64,000 nt of DNA from Candidatus Nitrospira kreftii (GCA_014058405.1 CP047423.1:434001-498000); one strand, 5' to 3'; numbered from the stretch's first letter, positions 8,682-17,764 are shown. Notes: a model not told the origin generated them from the letters alone. Numbers and translations are program-made.

Positions 8682-11117
8682 ATGAGTAAAGGATACGACC
8701 ATCACGCCATTGAATTGAAGTGGCAGGCCTATTGGGAGGAGCACCGCCCCTTCAAAGCCTGCGATGATCTTTCGAAGCCGAAATTTTACTGCCTCGATAT
8801 GTTTCCCTATCCGTCCGGTTCTGGGCTCCACGTCGGCCATCTGGAAGGATACACCGCCACCGATATTGTCTCACGGTATAAACGGATGCGGGGGTTTAAT
8901 GTGCTGCATCCGATGGGCTGGGACGCATTCGGTCTACCGGCTGAACAGTATGCCGTGAAAACTGGAATTCATCCGGTGAAGACGACTGCCGAAAACATTG
9001 CCACCTTTAAGCGTCAGATGAAGCGCGTCGGGCTCTCGTATGACTGGGAGCGAGAACTCAGCACCACCGACCCCCAGTATTATCGTTGGACACAATGGAT
9101 TTTCCTGAAACTCTTTGAACGAGGATTAGCCTATGTGGCGGAAGTTCCCGTGAACTGGTGCCCAGCGCTCGGCACGGTGCTGGCGAACGAAGAAATCATC
9201 GACGGCAAGAGTGAAGTCGGCGGTTTCGACGTGGTTCGCAAGCCGATGCGTCAATGGGTGCTGAAGATCACCGCCTATGCCGATCGATTGCTGGAAGACT
9301 TGAAGTTGGTCGATTGGCCCATCAGTACGTTGGAAATGCAGAAGAATTGGATCGGCCGGTCGATCGGCGCGGAGGTTGACTTCGCGCTGGCCGATCGGAA
9401 GGGCACGATCCGCATATTCACGACCAGGCCGGATACGTTATTTGGTGCGACTTATATGGTTCTTGCGCCGGAGCATCCGCTCATTGATGTAGTCGTGAGT
9501 GACAAGCAGAAAACTGCTGTTCAGACCTACCGTGAGGCGTCGGCGAAGAAAAGTGATTTACAACGGCAAGAGCTGGAAAAAGAAAAGACCGGCGTGTTTA
9601 CCGGCGGCTATGCTATCAATCCCGTGAACGGAGAACGGTTACCGATCTGGATCGCGGATTATGTCCTGATGAGCTACGGGACCGGCGCGATCATGGCCGT
9701 GCCTGCCCATGACGAACGGGACTGGACCTTCGCGCGACAATATGCGCTTCCGATTCGAGAGGTCATTGCAGGGGGAAACGTCCAGGAAACCGCTTTCACC
9801 GAGACGAATCGCGGGACGGTGGTGAATTCAGCGACGAGTGATGGCACCTTTTCGATCAACGGGCTCACGCCGGACAAGGCCATTCCGAAAATCACCGAGT
9901 GGCTGGAAAAACAAGGCAGGGGCACGCGGGCGGTCAATTACAAACTACGCGACTGGCTGTTTGCCAGACAGCGGTATTGGGGTGAACCGTTCCCAATTGT
10001 GTGGGTGGACGGGAACGCGTGTCCGCTTCCAGAAGAGCGGTTGCCTTTGGTGCTGCCAGAGACTCACAACTTTAAGCCATCGGGGACAGGCGAAAGCCCA
10101 TTAGCAAACTTGAACGAGTGGCTGACGACGACCGATCCTGCCACGAACAAACCGGCAAGACGAGAAACGAATACCATGCCGCAGTGGGCCGGCTCTTGCT
10201 GGTATTATCTGAGATTCATCGATCCCCGAAACTCGACTCACCTGGTCGACTCAGCGAAAGAACGCTATTGGATGCCCGTGGATCTCTATATCGGCGGCAG
10301 CGAGCATGCGGTTCTGCATCTCCTGTATGCACGGTTCTGGCACAAGGTCTTGTTTGACATCGGTGTGACGAGCACACCCGAGCCATTCACGAAGTTGGTG
10401 CACCAGGGTATTGTGTTGGGCGAAGATAATCAGAAGATGTCGAAATCGCGCGGGAACGTGGTCAACCCGGACGAGATGATCGACCAGTTCGGCGCGGATG
10501 CCGTGCGACTCTACGAAATGTTCATGGGACCGCTCGAGGCGATGAAACCCTGGAGCACGAGAGGAGTGGAAGGAGTGACGCGGTTCTTGGACCGAGTCTG
10601 GCGAGTGATGGTCGACGAGCAAGGTCGACTGTCCGGCTCCATCGTCTCGACCGCGCCCAGCCTCGAGCACCAGCGGTTGCTCCATCAGACGATCAAAAAG
10701 GTGACGGAAGACATTGAGGCCTTGCGTTTCAACACGGCAATCTCCCAGATGATGATCTTCACCAACGAGATGACGAAAGCTCAGGCGCGACCGCGAGCCG
10801 TGATCGAGCCGTTTGTGTTGCTGCTCTCACCGTTTGCGCCGCACCTCGCCGAAGAGCTCTGGAGCTTGCTCGGACATCACCCCAGTGTCTCGCAACAGCC
10901 GTGGCCGATGTTCGATCCCGCCATGACGGTGAGCGAACACATGACCATACCTATTCAAGTCAACGGGCGGCTCCGGGCAAAAATCGAGGTGCCGACCGAG
11001 GCCGTGCGCGAAGATATTGAACGGCTGGCCCGTATAGAAGCGGCAGAGTGGCTGCAGGGCCAGGAGCCGAAGAAAGTGATCTACGTCGATAGGAAGCTGT
11101 TCAACTTTGTCGTCTAG
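8682..11117 (+). CDS. leuS: Leucyl-tRNA synthetase
   Basis: This 811-residue class Ia synthetase charges tRNA-Leu. The HIGH signature appears as HVGH in [11 protein letters not shown] near residue 50. KMSKS appears exactly in [12 protein letters not shown]. The CP1 editing domain shows [19 protein letters not shown] and [16 protein letters not shown] tRNA-binding C-terminal domain closes the protein, ending [12 protein letters not shown]. It heads the conserved leuS-lptE-holA cluster, with lptE starting 9 bases after the stop. The length is within the bacterial range, slightly short. Confidence 0.98.
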   Translation: MSKGYDHHAIELKWQAYWEEHRPFKACDDLSKPKFYCLDMFPYPSGSGLHVGHLEGYTATDIVSRYKRMRGFNVLHPMGWDAFGLPAEQYAVKTGIHPVKTTAENIATFKRQMKRVGLSYDWERELSTTDPQYYRWTQWIFLKLFERGLAYVAEVPVNWCPALGTVLANEEIIDGKSEVGGFDVVRKPMRQWVLKITAYADRLLEDLKLVDWPISTLEMQKNWIGRSIGAEVDFALADRKGTIRIFTTRPDTLFGATYMVLAPEHPLIDVVVSDKQKTAVQTYREASAKKSDLQRQELEKEKTGVFTGGYAINPVNGERLPIWIADYVLMSYGTGAIMAVPAHDERDWTFARQYALPIREVIAGGNVQETAFTETNRGTVVNSATSDGTFSINGLTPDKAIPKITEWLEKQGRGTRAVNYKLRDWLFARQRYWGEPFPIVWVDGNACPLPEERLPLVLPETHNFKPSGTGESPLANLNEWLTTTDPATNKPARRETNTMPQWAGSCWYYLRFIDPRNSTHLVDSAKERYWMPVDLYIGGSEHAVLHLLYARFWHKVLFDIGVTSTPEPFTKLVHQGIVLGEDNQKMSKSRGNVVNPDEMIDQFGADAVRLYEMFMGPLEAMKPWSTRGVEGVTRFLDRVWRVMVDEQGRLSGSIVSTAPSLEHQRLLHQTIKKVTEDIEALRFNTAISQMMIFTNEMTKAQARPRAVIEPFVLLLSPFAPHLAEELWSLLGHHPSVSQQPWPMFDPAMTVSEHMTIPIQVNGRLRAKIEVPTEAVREDIERLARIEAAEWLQGQEPKKVIYVDRKLFNFVV

Positions 11118-11126
11118 GAGTGCGGA

Positions 11127-11768
11127 GTGCTGAGTGCTGAGAAGAGCGAGAATCATGAGCGAAGCGAGCCGTTCGCTTTTATCCTTGGCACGTTCATCTC
11201 AGCACTCATGGCTTCGACGCTCGTCGCGTGCGGCTATCAGTTCAGGGTCGACGGAGCCGGCCCGACAATCGGAGGGGCTGCTGCCTCGACCTCGAATGAA
11301 CCGTCACCACGCCTCATCATCCGGACATTGCTCAATAACAGCTTCGAGCCGAACCTCGAAATGCGATACACCAATTATTTTCGTGATGAATTTTCTGCCG
11401 GGAGTGGTGCGCGGGTCGTTCCCGAATCCGAAGCTGCGGATCTTGTGCTCACCGGACAGATCCTGTCGGTCATCGTGCCGACGCTCAGTTTTTCTCAAAC
11501 GGCGACGTTAGAAAGTCGGACTGAGGTGGTCGTCTTGGTTCAGGTGGAAGATGTTCGATCCAGGAAAGTGGTCTGGAGACAGCTGGCAAAAGGAGCGTCG
11601 GAGTTCTTTGTGACGCCCGACCTCCAGTTCAATCGCGCGCTGCAAAACCGGGCGGTGGAGCAGGCGGGTCGTTTTGTGGCGGCTGACCTGGCGGCGCGAT
11701 TTCTGTTACAGCTCGAGACCGGTGCGCTGACGAAACAAGCGCCCGTACCGGATCCTGAGCTTCAATAG
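11127..11768 (+). CDS. lptE: LPS-assembly lipoprotein LptE
   Basis: LptE plugs the LptD barrel that places lipopolysaccharide in the outer leaflet. Here a hydrophobic segment ends in a lipobox (STLVAC) followed by GYQFR, the usual start of mature LptE. The rest is beta-rich and ends with the helical FVAADLAARFLLQLE. The GTG at 11127 has AGGAG, overlapping the leuS stop, about 7 bases upstream. The first 18 codons lie in repeat-like DNA (GAGTGCTGAGTGCTGAG), so the functional start could be further downstream. The position between leuS and holA is the conserved one. Confidence 0.85.
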   Translation: MLSAEKSENHERSEPFAFILGTFISALMASTLVACGYQFRVDGAGPTIGGAAASTSNEPSPRLIIRTLLNNSFEPNLEMRYTNYFRDEFSAGSGARVVPESEAADLVLTGQILSVIVPTLSFSQTATLESRTEVVVLVQVEDVRSRKVVWRQLAKGASEFFVTPDLQFNRALQNRAVEQAGRFVAADLAARFLLQLETGALTKQAPVPDPELQ

Positions 11769-11786
11769 CATGATAGAGGTTGGTCG

Positions 11787-12899
11787 ATGGCCTCATCGGT
11801 AAACCATGTACAACTCGAGACGGCGCTTAAACAACAGGCGCCGAGATCTCTCTATCTTGTCGTTGGGGAGGAAGACTTATTGAGAGATCATGCAATTGCG
11901 ACACTTAAGGGCGCAGTGCTTGGGAGTGACGGAGATGAATTTAATTATCAACTATTTTATGGCGATGAAGCGAGCGGAAGCGATATTCAAAACAGCGTGG
12001 CAGCCGTCCCTGTTTTCGCTTCACGTCGGCTGGTCGTGGTGAAGTCGGCGGAGAAACTGACGGCTCGGGACGGTGATCTGCTGCTCGACTGTGTGCAGAA
12101 TCCGGTGGAATCCACGACGCTGGTATTTGTAAGCCCGAAGTTAGATGGCCGACTGAAATTCTCCCAAGCCCTTACGCGGGCAGCGGTTATCGTCGATTGT
12201 TCGCCGCTCCGTGAGGCTCAGTTGTCTCCCTGGCTTCTGCGAGAAGCAGAACGGGTGGGGTTGCGGCTTGAGGAACGTGTGGCTCAAGTGCTGCAGGAAG
12301 CGTGCGGAGCATCCCTCTATGGACTACGACGCGAATTGGAGAAGCTGGCTTCGTACGTACCGTCCGATCGGTCAGTCACGGTTGCCGATGTTCACCTGCT
12401 CCGTGGCGTCGATCCTGGCGCGTCCGTATTTGATTTGACGCTGGCGATCGCTGAGGGTGATCGAGGACGAGTCCTCTCGATCTTAGCGCGCAATCTTGAA
12501 GCGGGGGAAGCTCCTCTGCGCATTCTTGGATCTCTCGTGTGGCAGTATCGACGACTCTGGAAAGTCCAAGAGTTGCTGGCCAATGGCGGTCGGGAAGGGG
12601 AAGCCGCCAGGAGTTTGCGCATGGATCCACGGAAGGTGCGCCCCTTTCTCGAGCGATTTTCTGAGGCGCATCTACAGCAAACACTGCGGCTTTTTCTCGA
12701 CACTGATGCCAAGCTCAAAGGAGGGAGTGGCAGTCGTCCCCGAATGGTGTTGGAAGGCCTGCTGTTGAAACTTTGTGAGCAGAATGTGAGCTGGAACCGC
12801 AAATCACCTACGTTACCCCAGGCTCCACCCAAACGAGCGCTCACACGTGTGGTGTCGAACGTTCGAACGATTAGGAGCCGGAACCCGACAGCGCGTTGA
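11787..12899 (+). CDS. holA: DNA polymerase III delta subunit
   Basis: HolA is the wrench subunit of the clamp loader that opens the beta clamp. The 370-residue protein begins with the typical SLYLVVGEEDLLRDHA segment. It has a degenerate AAA-like domain (VVVKSAEKL, TTLVFVSPKLDGR) and the helical middle and C-terminal domains (DVHLLRGVD; LRILGSLVWQYRRLWKVQEL). It follows lptE by 18 bases in the same direction. Its 3' end overlaps the convergent rpsT gene by 29 bases, so the two messages overlap tail to tail. Confidence 0.93.
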   Translation: MASSVNHVQLETALKQQAPRSLYLVVGEEDLLRDHAIATLKGAVLGSDGDEFNYQLFYGDEASGSDIQNSVAAVPVFASRRLVVVKSAEKLTARDGDLLLDCVQNPVESTTLVFVSPKLDGRLKFSQALTRAAVIVDCSPLREAQLSPWLLREAERVGLRLEERVAQVLQEACGASLYGLRRELEKLASYVPSDRSVTVADVHLLRGVDPGASVFDLTLAIAEGDRGRVLSILARNLEAGEAPLRILGSLVWQYRRLWKVQELLANGGREGEAARSLRMDPRKVRPFLERFSEAHLQQTLRLFLDTDAKLKGGSGSRPRMVLEGLLLKLCEQNVSWNRKSPTLPQAPPKRALTRVVSNVRTIRSRNPTAR

Positions 12900-13149
12900 C
12901 ACGATGCGTCAGACGAGAAATCCGGCGGGATGCGGTATTCCGATGAAGTACGCCTTTCGAGACAGCTTTCCCAATCGCCGAAGTGGCTGCTTGCAGATTG
13001 GCCTTGGCTTCATCCGTCTTTTTCCCGTCTACGGCGGACTGGACTTTCTTGATGAGCGTCTTCACCGCGTTAACGGTGGCCTGATTTCGCTCATGTCGTC
13101 GCTCAGTTTGGCGAGCTCGTCGGATGGTCGATTTGTGAGTCTGAGGCAT
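12871..13149 (-). CDS. rpsT: 30S ribosomal protein S20
   Basis: A 92-residue basic helical protein beginning MPQTHKSTIRRARQ, with central NAVKTLIKKVQSAV and the C-terminal motif KGVLHRNTASRRISRL characteristic of S20. S20 binds 16S rRNA early in 30S assembly. AGGAGT lies about 6 bases before the start, and a good promoter lies upstream. It is a monocistronic minus-strand gene convergent with holA. The length and motif make the call secure. Confidence 0.95.
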   Translation of the reverse strand: MPQTHKSTIRRARQTERRHERNQATVNAVKTLIKKVQSAVDGKKTDEAKANLQAATSAIGKAVSKGVLHRNTASRRISRLTHRVNALSGSGS

Positions 13150-13177
13150 TGAGTACTCCTGTAAAAAAGAGGATGAC

Positions 13178-13206
13178 TTGTATCATAAGGCTTTGCCGAT
13201 CGTCAA
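13178..13206 (-). promoter_or_regulatory. Candidate sigma-70 promoter of rpsT
   Basis: On the minus strand TTGACG (13206-13201) and ATACAA (13183-13178) are separated by 17 bases, about 30 bases upstream of the rpsT start codon. The -35 box is near consensus; the -10 box is weaker. Confidence 0.5.
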
Positions 13207-13233
13207 GGATCGGCCTGAAGAAGGAGCGTGGGC

Positions 13234-13947
13234 ATGGTGAAGATTGCAGCACGTGACCGACTGATCTTTGCGTTGGATGTGCCGTCCACGGCCGAAGCGG
13301 ACGGGCTGTTGGACCGGCTTCAAGGACACATCTCCTTTGTCAAAGTCGGCCTTGAGCTCTATACTGCAGCAGGTCCCGACATGATCAAGCGGATCGTTGA
13401 GCGGGGCATGCGAGTGTTTCTGGACCTAAAGTTTCTCGATATCGAGGAGACGGTCCGTCGAGCAACGAGCCGGGTTGCAGCGATGGGAGTGGATTTCTTA
13501 ACCATCCATGCGAATCGTAAGGCGCTCACAGCTGCGGTACAAGGGCGGGAGGGCTCATCGCTCAAGCTGCTCGCTGTGACGGTGCTTACGAATTTCGATG
13601 GGCAGGATCTCCGAGAAATGGGGATCCAGCGGACGGTCCAAGACCTCGTCACCGCTAGGGCACTGCTGGCCTCGGAAGTGGGCTGCGATGGCGTTGTGGC
13701 ATCCGGTGAAGAAGCTTCGGCTATCCGGCAGAAGGTCGGATCGCGCTTCACAATTGTGACGCCGGGCGTCCGGCCGACCGGCAAAGGAGTCGATGATCAT
13801 GCCAGGGCGACCACTCCCACGCAAACGATCGCCTCCGGTGCGGACTATCTCGTGATCGGACGGCCTATTCGCGATGCAGACGACCCGCCGGCGACCGTCG
13901 CCGCCATTCTGGCAGAAATGCAAGCTGCTTTCGATGCCAGAGAGTGA
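13234..13947 (+). CDS. pyrF: Orotidine 5'-phosphate decarboxylase
   Basis: PyrF decarboxylates OMP to UMP, the last step of de novo pyrimidine synthesis. The TIM-barrel protein starts LIFALDVPS and carries the catalytic DxKxxD signature in DLKFLDIEETV near residue 69. It also has the phosphate-binding elements TPGVRP and YLVIGRPI at the C-terminus. The ATG at 13234 is preferred because AAGGAG lies 7 bases upstream; a GTG two codons earlier is too close to that site. It ends about 60 bases before the tRNA-His gene. Confidence 0.95.
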   Translation: MVKIAARDRLIFALDVPSTAEADGLLDRLQGHISFVKVGLELYTAAGPDMIKRIVERGMRVFLDLKFLDIEETVRRATSRVAAMGVDFLTIHANRKALTAAVQGREGSSLKLLAVTVLTNFDGQDLREMGIQRTVQDLVTARALLASEVGCDGVVASGEEASAIRQKVGSRFTIVTPGVRPTGKGVDDHARATTPTQTIASGADYLVIGRPIRDADDPPATVAAILAEMQAAFDARE

Positions 13948-14009
13948 CGCAAGTCTGTTGCGACGACAATCAGCCTTTGTTAAGATCACGATTCTTCAAT
14001 TCCCTTGTG

Positions 14010-14086
14010 GTGGGTGTAGCTCAGTTGGTTAGAGCGCCGGATTGTGGATCCGGAGGTCGCGGGTTCGAAACCCGTCATCCACCCCA
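14010..14086 (+). tRNA. tRNA-His (GTG anticodon)
   Basis: A full cloverleaf can be drawn. The acceptor stem GTGGGTG pairs with CATCCAC (one G-T pair), the D stem is GCTC/GAGC, the anticodon stem is CCGGA/TCCGG with loop TTGTGGA (anticodon GTG, His), and the T stem is GCGGG/CCCGT with loop TTCGAAA. A C discriminator and CCA are encoded. A G at 14009 supplies the genomically encoded G-1 that histidine tRNAs need opposite C73. The 3' part is the left attachment repeat of an integrated element, and the tRNA is left intact. Confidence 0.97.
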
Positions 14087-15306
14087 TGCCCTCTTGTCAT
14101 AACTTCTTGTGGGATCAATTGATCTGAAGATGTTGGTCCGATGAAAGCTGGTGCCGGTTGCGCCGAGGTTGCAGAATTAGCCGTGAGCATGGGCGTATCG
14201 AGTCGGTCCACGGCCTGGGTATTCCCGCCTGGAATCAAATGACCGTACAGGTCCACCGTGACTTGGATTGAACTGTGACCCATCTGATCCTTTACGTAGA
14301 CAGGACTCTCACCGTTCTGGAGCAGTAACGACGCGAAGCTATGGCGGAGATCATGGAAACGGACTTGCCGCACTCCGGCCCTTTTCAAGAGCTTGAAGAA
14401 CTGCAAACGGATCCAATTCTGATGCAACGGTTTCCCATTTGCATCGCAAAATACCCACTGGGATGACTCCTTGCCCTCTGTGGCGGCCTCTTGCTGTCGA
14501 TTCAATTGTAACGCTTCCAGCGTACCGGTCAGCTCTCGGGATAGGTCCACTCGTCGCGATTCGCCACTCTTCGGCGTAGTCAGCCGGCCACGTGTGAAAT
14601 TCTGGCGCACTTCGACAAATCGGCCGGTCAGGTTGAGAGCGTCCCATTGGAGAGACAGCAGTTCGCCTTGGCGAAGTCCCGTCCGAGCTGCACAGAGAAA
14701 GAGCGGATAGACATTTGGAGCTGCCTGCTTGCTATATGTCAGGAACTGCGCCAATTCTTGGCGGTTCAACGGATCAATGGAGCGCCGCTTGCTGATTTTT
14801 GGCAAGAACTTGCCGGGATTGAGTGCGGGATTAGCCGTGAGCAGATTGTCTTCGATGGCATGGCTGAAGAGGCTACTCAATGTACGAATGATATTGATCA
14901 CGGTCTTAGGTGCGAGGCCTCGCTTGAGGCAGGAGACGGCTAGCGCTTTGACTTTGTCTCGGGTGATCTGGCTTAGCGCCACACCGCGAAAGACCGGGAA
15001 CACGTAGCGGTTGAGCACCTTTCGATAATCATCATGCGTCGTATGTTTGCGGGTCTGTTCTATTCGTACGAGAAACGTCTCGGCATAGGCGTCCAAGGTC
15101 ATGCTGATCTGTGGGCGTTCGAACGCGGTCTGCCCGAGTGCCAGCCTCGCTTGAATCTGTTGTGCAACTTGCTTCGCAGCCTTCTTGGCGATCTCACCTC
15201 TACCAATCCGCTTGGCTTTACGTGTGCCCTGATGGTTGATGAAAACCCACCAGGCATTCTTCCACTCTCGCATCGTGACGCCCATGGTGCGTATGGTAGT
15301 CCTCAC
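14029..15306 (-). CDS. Tyrosine-type site-specific integrase
   Basis: A 425-residue integrase. The N-terminus has an arm-type DNA-binding region (WKNAWWVFINHQGTRKAKR) and a SAM-like core-binding domain (residues about 70-160). The catalytic domain shows ARTGLRQGE (Arg I), HDLRHSFAS (H-x-x-R) and MGHSSIQVTVDLYGH with the nucleophile Tyr. GTG 15306 has AGGAG about 8 bases upstream; ATG codons at 15285 and 15273 are alternatives. The gene reads through the attachment repeat and ends inside the tRNA, so its last residues (RTRDLRIHNPAL) are antisense tRNA sequence. It starts 13 bases after the upstream HTH gene. It catalyses integration and excision of this element. Confidence 0.95.
   Translation of the reverse strand: MRTTIRTMGVTMREWKNAWWVFINHQGTRKAKRIGRGEIAKKAAKQVAQQIQARLALGQTAFERPQISMTLDAYAETFLVRIEQTRKHTTHDDYRKVLNRYVFPVFRGVALSQITRDKVKALAVSCLKRGLAPKTVINIIRTLSSLFSHAIEDNLLTANPALNPGKFLPKISKRRSIDPLNRQELAQFLTYSKQAAPNVYPLFLCAARTGLRQGELLSLQWDALNLTGRFVEVRQNFTRGRLTTPKSGESRRVDLSRELTGTLEALQLNRQQEAATEGKESSQWVFCDANGKPLHQNWIRLQFFKLLKRAGVRQVRFHDLRHSFASLLLQNGESPVYVKDQMGHSSIQVTVDLYGHLIPGGNTQAVDRLDTPMLTANSATSAQPAPAFIGPTSSDQLIPQEVMTRGHGVDDGFRTRDLRIHNPAL
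14064..14088 (+). repeat. Left attachment repeat (att), 25 bp, in tRNA-His 3' end
   Basis: The 25 bases from the T loop of tRNA-His through the CCA end and two further bases recur exactly at 31923-31947. The adjacent bases differ on both sides. This is the expected footprint of tyrosine-recombinase integration at a tRNA 3' end. Confidence 0.92.
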
Positions 15307-15319
15307 AAACCTACTCCTG

Positions 15320-15610
15320 TCAAGCTGTTCGACGCGGCTTCTGAATCTGAGAGACGACCGATTCCACCAGCTCAGCCAAATCGTTGGCTGGTTGCATTGT
15401 CCGGTGCGTCGTCATCCACCGATCGAACTCCTCACGCTTCACCAAGATCTTGCCTCCCACTCTGTAGTGAGGCAGCGGCTGATGGTGGTCGACCAGCCGG
15501 TTGCGCAACCACCGAACGGAGCAGCATGAATACGCGGCTAAGGCCTGGAGATCGAAATAGCCAGACGCATTGAGAATTCGGACGTTCACAGCTCCAGTTC
15601 CTCGAACCAT
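15320..15610 (-). CDS. Helix-turn-helix protein, excisionase/MerR-like
   Basis: A 96-residue protein with an excisionase-type winged helix: LQALAAYSCCSVRWLRNRL as the HTH, then YRVGGKILVKREEFDRWM, the usual wing of Xis/DNA-binding family proteins. It lies directly upstream of the integrase on the same strand, the usual place for a directionality factor or integrase regulator. A GTG at residue 8 (15589) is an alternative start. Its role in excision is inferred from family and position. Confidence 0.75.
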   Translation of the reverse strand: MVRGTGAVNVRILNASGYFDLQALAAYSCCSVRWLRNRLVDHHQPLPHYRVGGKILVKREEFDRWMTTHRTMQPANDLAELVESVVSQIQKPRRTA

Positions 15611-15629
15611 GCGTGGGGATCGACAGTTT

Positions 15630-15698
15630 TCACGCGTCTCGTAGCAATCGAGCCGTTGCGATCTGTTCGGATAAGAAGCTGCGAGACACTTTGTTCAT
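15630..15698 (-). CDS. Possible 22-residue peptide or leader ORF upstream of the integrase operon
   Basis: A tiny frame starting MNKVSRSFL has GAGGAGAAC directly upstream of its ATG and ends 19 bases before the HTH gene. It may be a translated leader of the HTH-integrase operon. No homology is recognised. Confidence 0.25.
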   Translation of the reverse strand: MNKVSRSFLSEQIATARLLRDA

Positions 15699-15939
15699 AG
15701 TTCTCCTCACCGACCTTCTCTTCCTGCTCTCCATCTCGCCTCGGGGGAGTCTTCCGACACCACCATCTCCCCCTACATGCGCCCGCGTCACCGCCGGCGG
15801 GGATTGAAGACTAACCTCCCAGTGGGGGCGGGCCATCGCCACGGAGCAGCGGATCAGGCCTTCTCAAACTTCCTGAGCCCACTCTTCCCCGTCCAGGCCT
15901 GCCCGCCGCGAGCGCGCTGAGCCCTCCTCCTCCTCCTTC

Positions 15940-15972
15940 TGCCCCACCCCCGGTTTTGTGCGGGGTGGGGCA
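15940..15972. repeat. Perfect 11-bp inverted repeat (G/C-rich hairpin)
   Basis: The arms 15940-15950 and 15962-15972 are exact complements with an 11-base loop. It sits in the divergent region between the integrase operon and the RadC-like gene. Neither side has a T-run, so it is not a standard terminator. It may be an origin-type or regulatory hairpin of the element. Confidence 0.6.
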
Positions 15973-15994
15973 CAGCTTTGAAGGAGGAATTCGG

Positions 15995-16498
15995 ATGAAA
16001 AAACCATCGCGACTCACAGCAGCGGCCAGTCAGCCATCGGACTCCATCGGGACAGCCGAGCCGTATCGGGCTCCTCGGTATCGGGTCACGCTCGTCTGTG
16101 ACACGGCTGGGACCGCATCGCCCGAACTCATACAGGATTCGCGCACGGCTCTGTCGATGTTCCGGCCCTGCTTTGAGGGATTGGATCGGGAACACTTCGT
16201 GGTCTGTGGGCTGGATGCGAAACATCGGGTGATCGGGATCAATGTGGTGTCGGTCGGCACGCTGACGCTGTCCATCGTCCATCCACGTGAAGTGTTCAAG
16301 CCGTTGATCGTGATGAATGCGGCCGCCTGGCTGTGCGCCCATAATCATCCCTCCGGAGACGCTACGCCGAGTCAAGAAGATCGTGTCTTGACTAAGCGAC
16401 TTCGCGAAGCCGGGGACCTGTTGGGCATCACGCTGTTGGATCATCTCATCCTCGGGGAGGAACGCCACTATAGCTTTGCCGATGAGGGCTGGCCCTGA
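15995..16498 (+). CDS. RadC-like JAB-domain protein
   Basis: A 167-residue protein with the JAMM metal motif HNHPSGDATPSQED (HxHP-x7-S-x2-D type) and the usual C-terminal LLDHLILGEERHYSFAD. It is shorter than chromosomal RadC (about 220) and lacks most of the N-terminal helix-hairpin-helix part, as is common for copies on mobile elements. GGAGG lies 6 bases before the ATG at 15995. The biochemical role of RadC proteins is unsettled; a DNA- or ubiquitin-like-processing metalloprotease fold is all that can be claimed. Confidence 0.85.
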   Translation: MKKPSRLTAAASQPSDSIGTAEPYRAPRYRVTLVCDTAGTASPELIQDSRTALSMFRPCFEGLDREHFVVCGLDAKHRVIGINVVSVGTLTLSIVHPREVFKPLIVMNAAAWLCAHNHPSGDATPSQEDRVLTKRLREAGDLLGITLLDHLILGEERHYSFADEGWP

Positions 16499-16532
16499 TT
16501 CCGAGGCAGCGGTCACGATCGACCGATCCTTG

Positions 16533-16697
16533 TCACCACCGATCTCCGCCTTCTGCGTGTTCACTGTGTCGGAGGTGCTCCACGAGGGTGTCGATCGCCA
16601 CTCGAACCAGCTCTTCACGTTCGGGTCGTGAGCCTTGTACCTCAATGGAGGCCTGCGTGGTGGAGCCGCCCGACCAGTTCACTGTGAGGGTCAACAT
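16533..16697 (-). CDS. Small hypothetical protein (54 aa) downstream of the replication gene
   Basis: The frame starts MLTLTVNWSGGS and ends at TGA 16535-16533. It begins 26 bases after the stop of the Rep gene on the same strand, with an AAAGGA-type site about 9 bases before the ATG. A beta-like N-terminus is followed by a helix rich in Glu/Arg/His. It is probably an accessory product of the rep operon. No family is recognised. Confidence 0.45.
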   Translation of the reverse strand: MLTLTVNWSGGSTTQASIEVQGSRPEREELVRVAIDTLVEHLRHSEHAEGGDRW

Positions 16698-16723
16698 GAA
16701 AGGGGTCCTTTCTGACTACTGGA

Positions 16724-17764
16724 TCACGCACCAGCGGGAGCATAGGCCGCCGAGAAGCCATCCCGGGGATTCCACCACTGCAGCCGGCGTCTCGTGTGCT
16801 CGAGTGTCTTGCCACCTTGGAGGAACGCGAGATGCTTGCTCCGCCACCGATCCACGCCGTCGACAATGGTCCTGACCAGCCACCGTTCCCCCGCCTCCGG
16901 ATGGGCACAGAGCAGGCTCAATGTGGGCGCCAAGCTCCTCTCGGCCCAGCGCTTGACCTGTTCGATGGTCTTGACCGACTGCTCGATCGCAAGTTTGGCC
17001 CGGGCCATGCCGTCGGTGAGCACTTTCCACCAGGGGAGGATTGGCGCGTAGTAGCGATCTTTGGGGTCATCCGCTCGCGTACAGTTGCGGAAATCCACGG
17101 CGGTACGGAACACCCCGACGATGTAGCGTTGGAAGGAGTCCTGATCCAATGTGGACAAGGCCAAGCCCACGGCCTGAGCCCGTTCCCGTTTCCATTCCAT
17201 TTCCCAGCGCATCCAGGGCCCCTCGACCGGCTTCTCTTTGGCCCGTTGTTCTGCCGCTTTGTCATAGATCCGGAGATAGCTCTCCGATTGACGCGACCCC
17301 AAGGCGAGTGTCTTGCCACGCTCAGCCCCTGTAGGCACATCCAGCCCACCGATGATCCGGCACTGCCGGAAGTGCGAAACACAGTGGCCTTTGGCCACGG
17401 CTTCATAGACCCCGTCGACATCGATAACGCCCATGCGATCATCGAGCGCGACATCGATCCGGCCGAAATGCCCCTTCTGATCGAACACCCACGCCGCTAG
17501 CTGATGAAACTTCTCGAAGGGCCAATGACTGATCAGTTCTTGCGAGAGATCGACATGGACTTCACGAGGTGCTCGTTTGGCTCCGGTGGCAATCCGGCCA
17601 TAGCCACTGTCATTGCCTCGGCAGATCCAGACCTCCCGGTACCCTTCATAGCCCTTCTCATCTCGGATCCAGTCTCCCTCACCGAGTACTCGCTTGAGGA
17701 TCTCCACCGTGGAGGAGGGAACGGTAAACCGAAGCCATCCGATCGACATCGACCAGCTACTCAT
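16724..17764 (-). CDS. Rep_trans-type replication initiation protein
   Basis: A 346-residue protein resembling the Rep_trans/pT181-like 'replication initiation factor' family. Supporting segments include an early SIGWLRFTV strand, GRIDVALDD (an acidic catalytic-type motif), GLDVPTG...TLALGSRQSESYLRIYDK (with the conserved tyrosine region) and WMRWEMEWKRERA. Such proteins nick a double-strand origin and start rolling-circle replication of plasmids, filamentous phages and some ICEs. Its ATG overlaps the stop of the upstream HTH gene (ATGA), so translation is coupled. Presence on this element implies that the circular form may replicate. Confidence 0.75.
   Translation of the reverse strand: MSSWSMSIGWLRFTVPSSTVEILKRVLGEGDWIRDEKGYEGYREVWICRGNDSGYGRIATGAKRAPREVHVDLSQELISHWPFEKFHQLAAWVFDQKGHFGRIDVALDDRMGVIDVDGVYEAVAKGHCVSHFRQCRIIGGLDVPTGAERGKTLALGSRQSESYLRIYDKAAEQRAKEKPVEGPWMRWEMEWKRERAQAVGLALSTLDQDSFQRYIVGVFRTAVDFRNCTRADDPKDRYYAPILPWWKVLTDGMARAKLAIEQSVKTIEQVKRWAERSLAPTLSLLCAHPEAGERWLVRTIVDGVDRWRSKHLAFLQGGKTLEHTRRRLQWWNPRDGFSAAYAPAGA

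Noticed and set aside
15854-16645. A 263-residue minus-strand frame across the RadC-like gene
   Set aside because: It is antisense to a clear JAB-domain gene with a good ribosome site, and its product has no family features.
16796-17500. A 234-residue plus-strand frame inside the Rep gene
   Set aside because: Antisense shadow of the Rep_trans-type gene in GC-rich DNA; no start signals.
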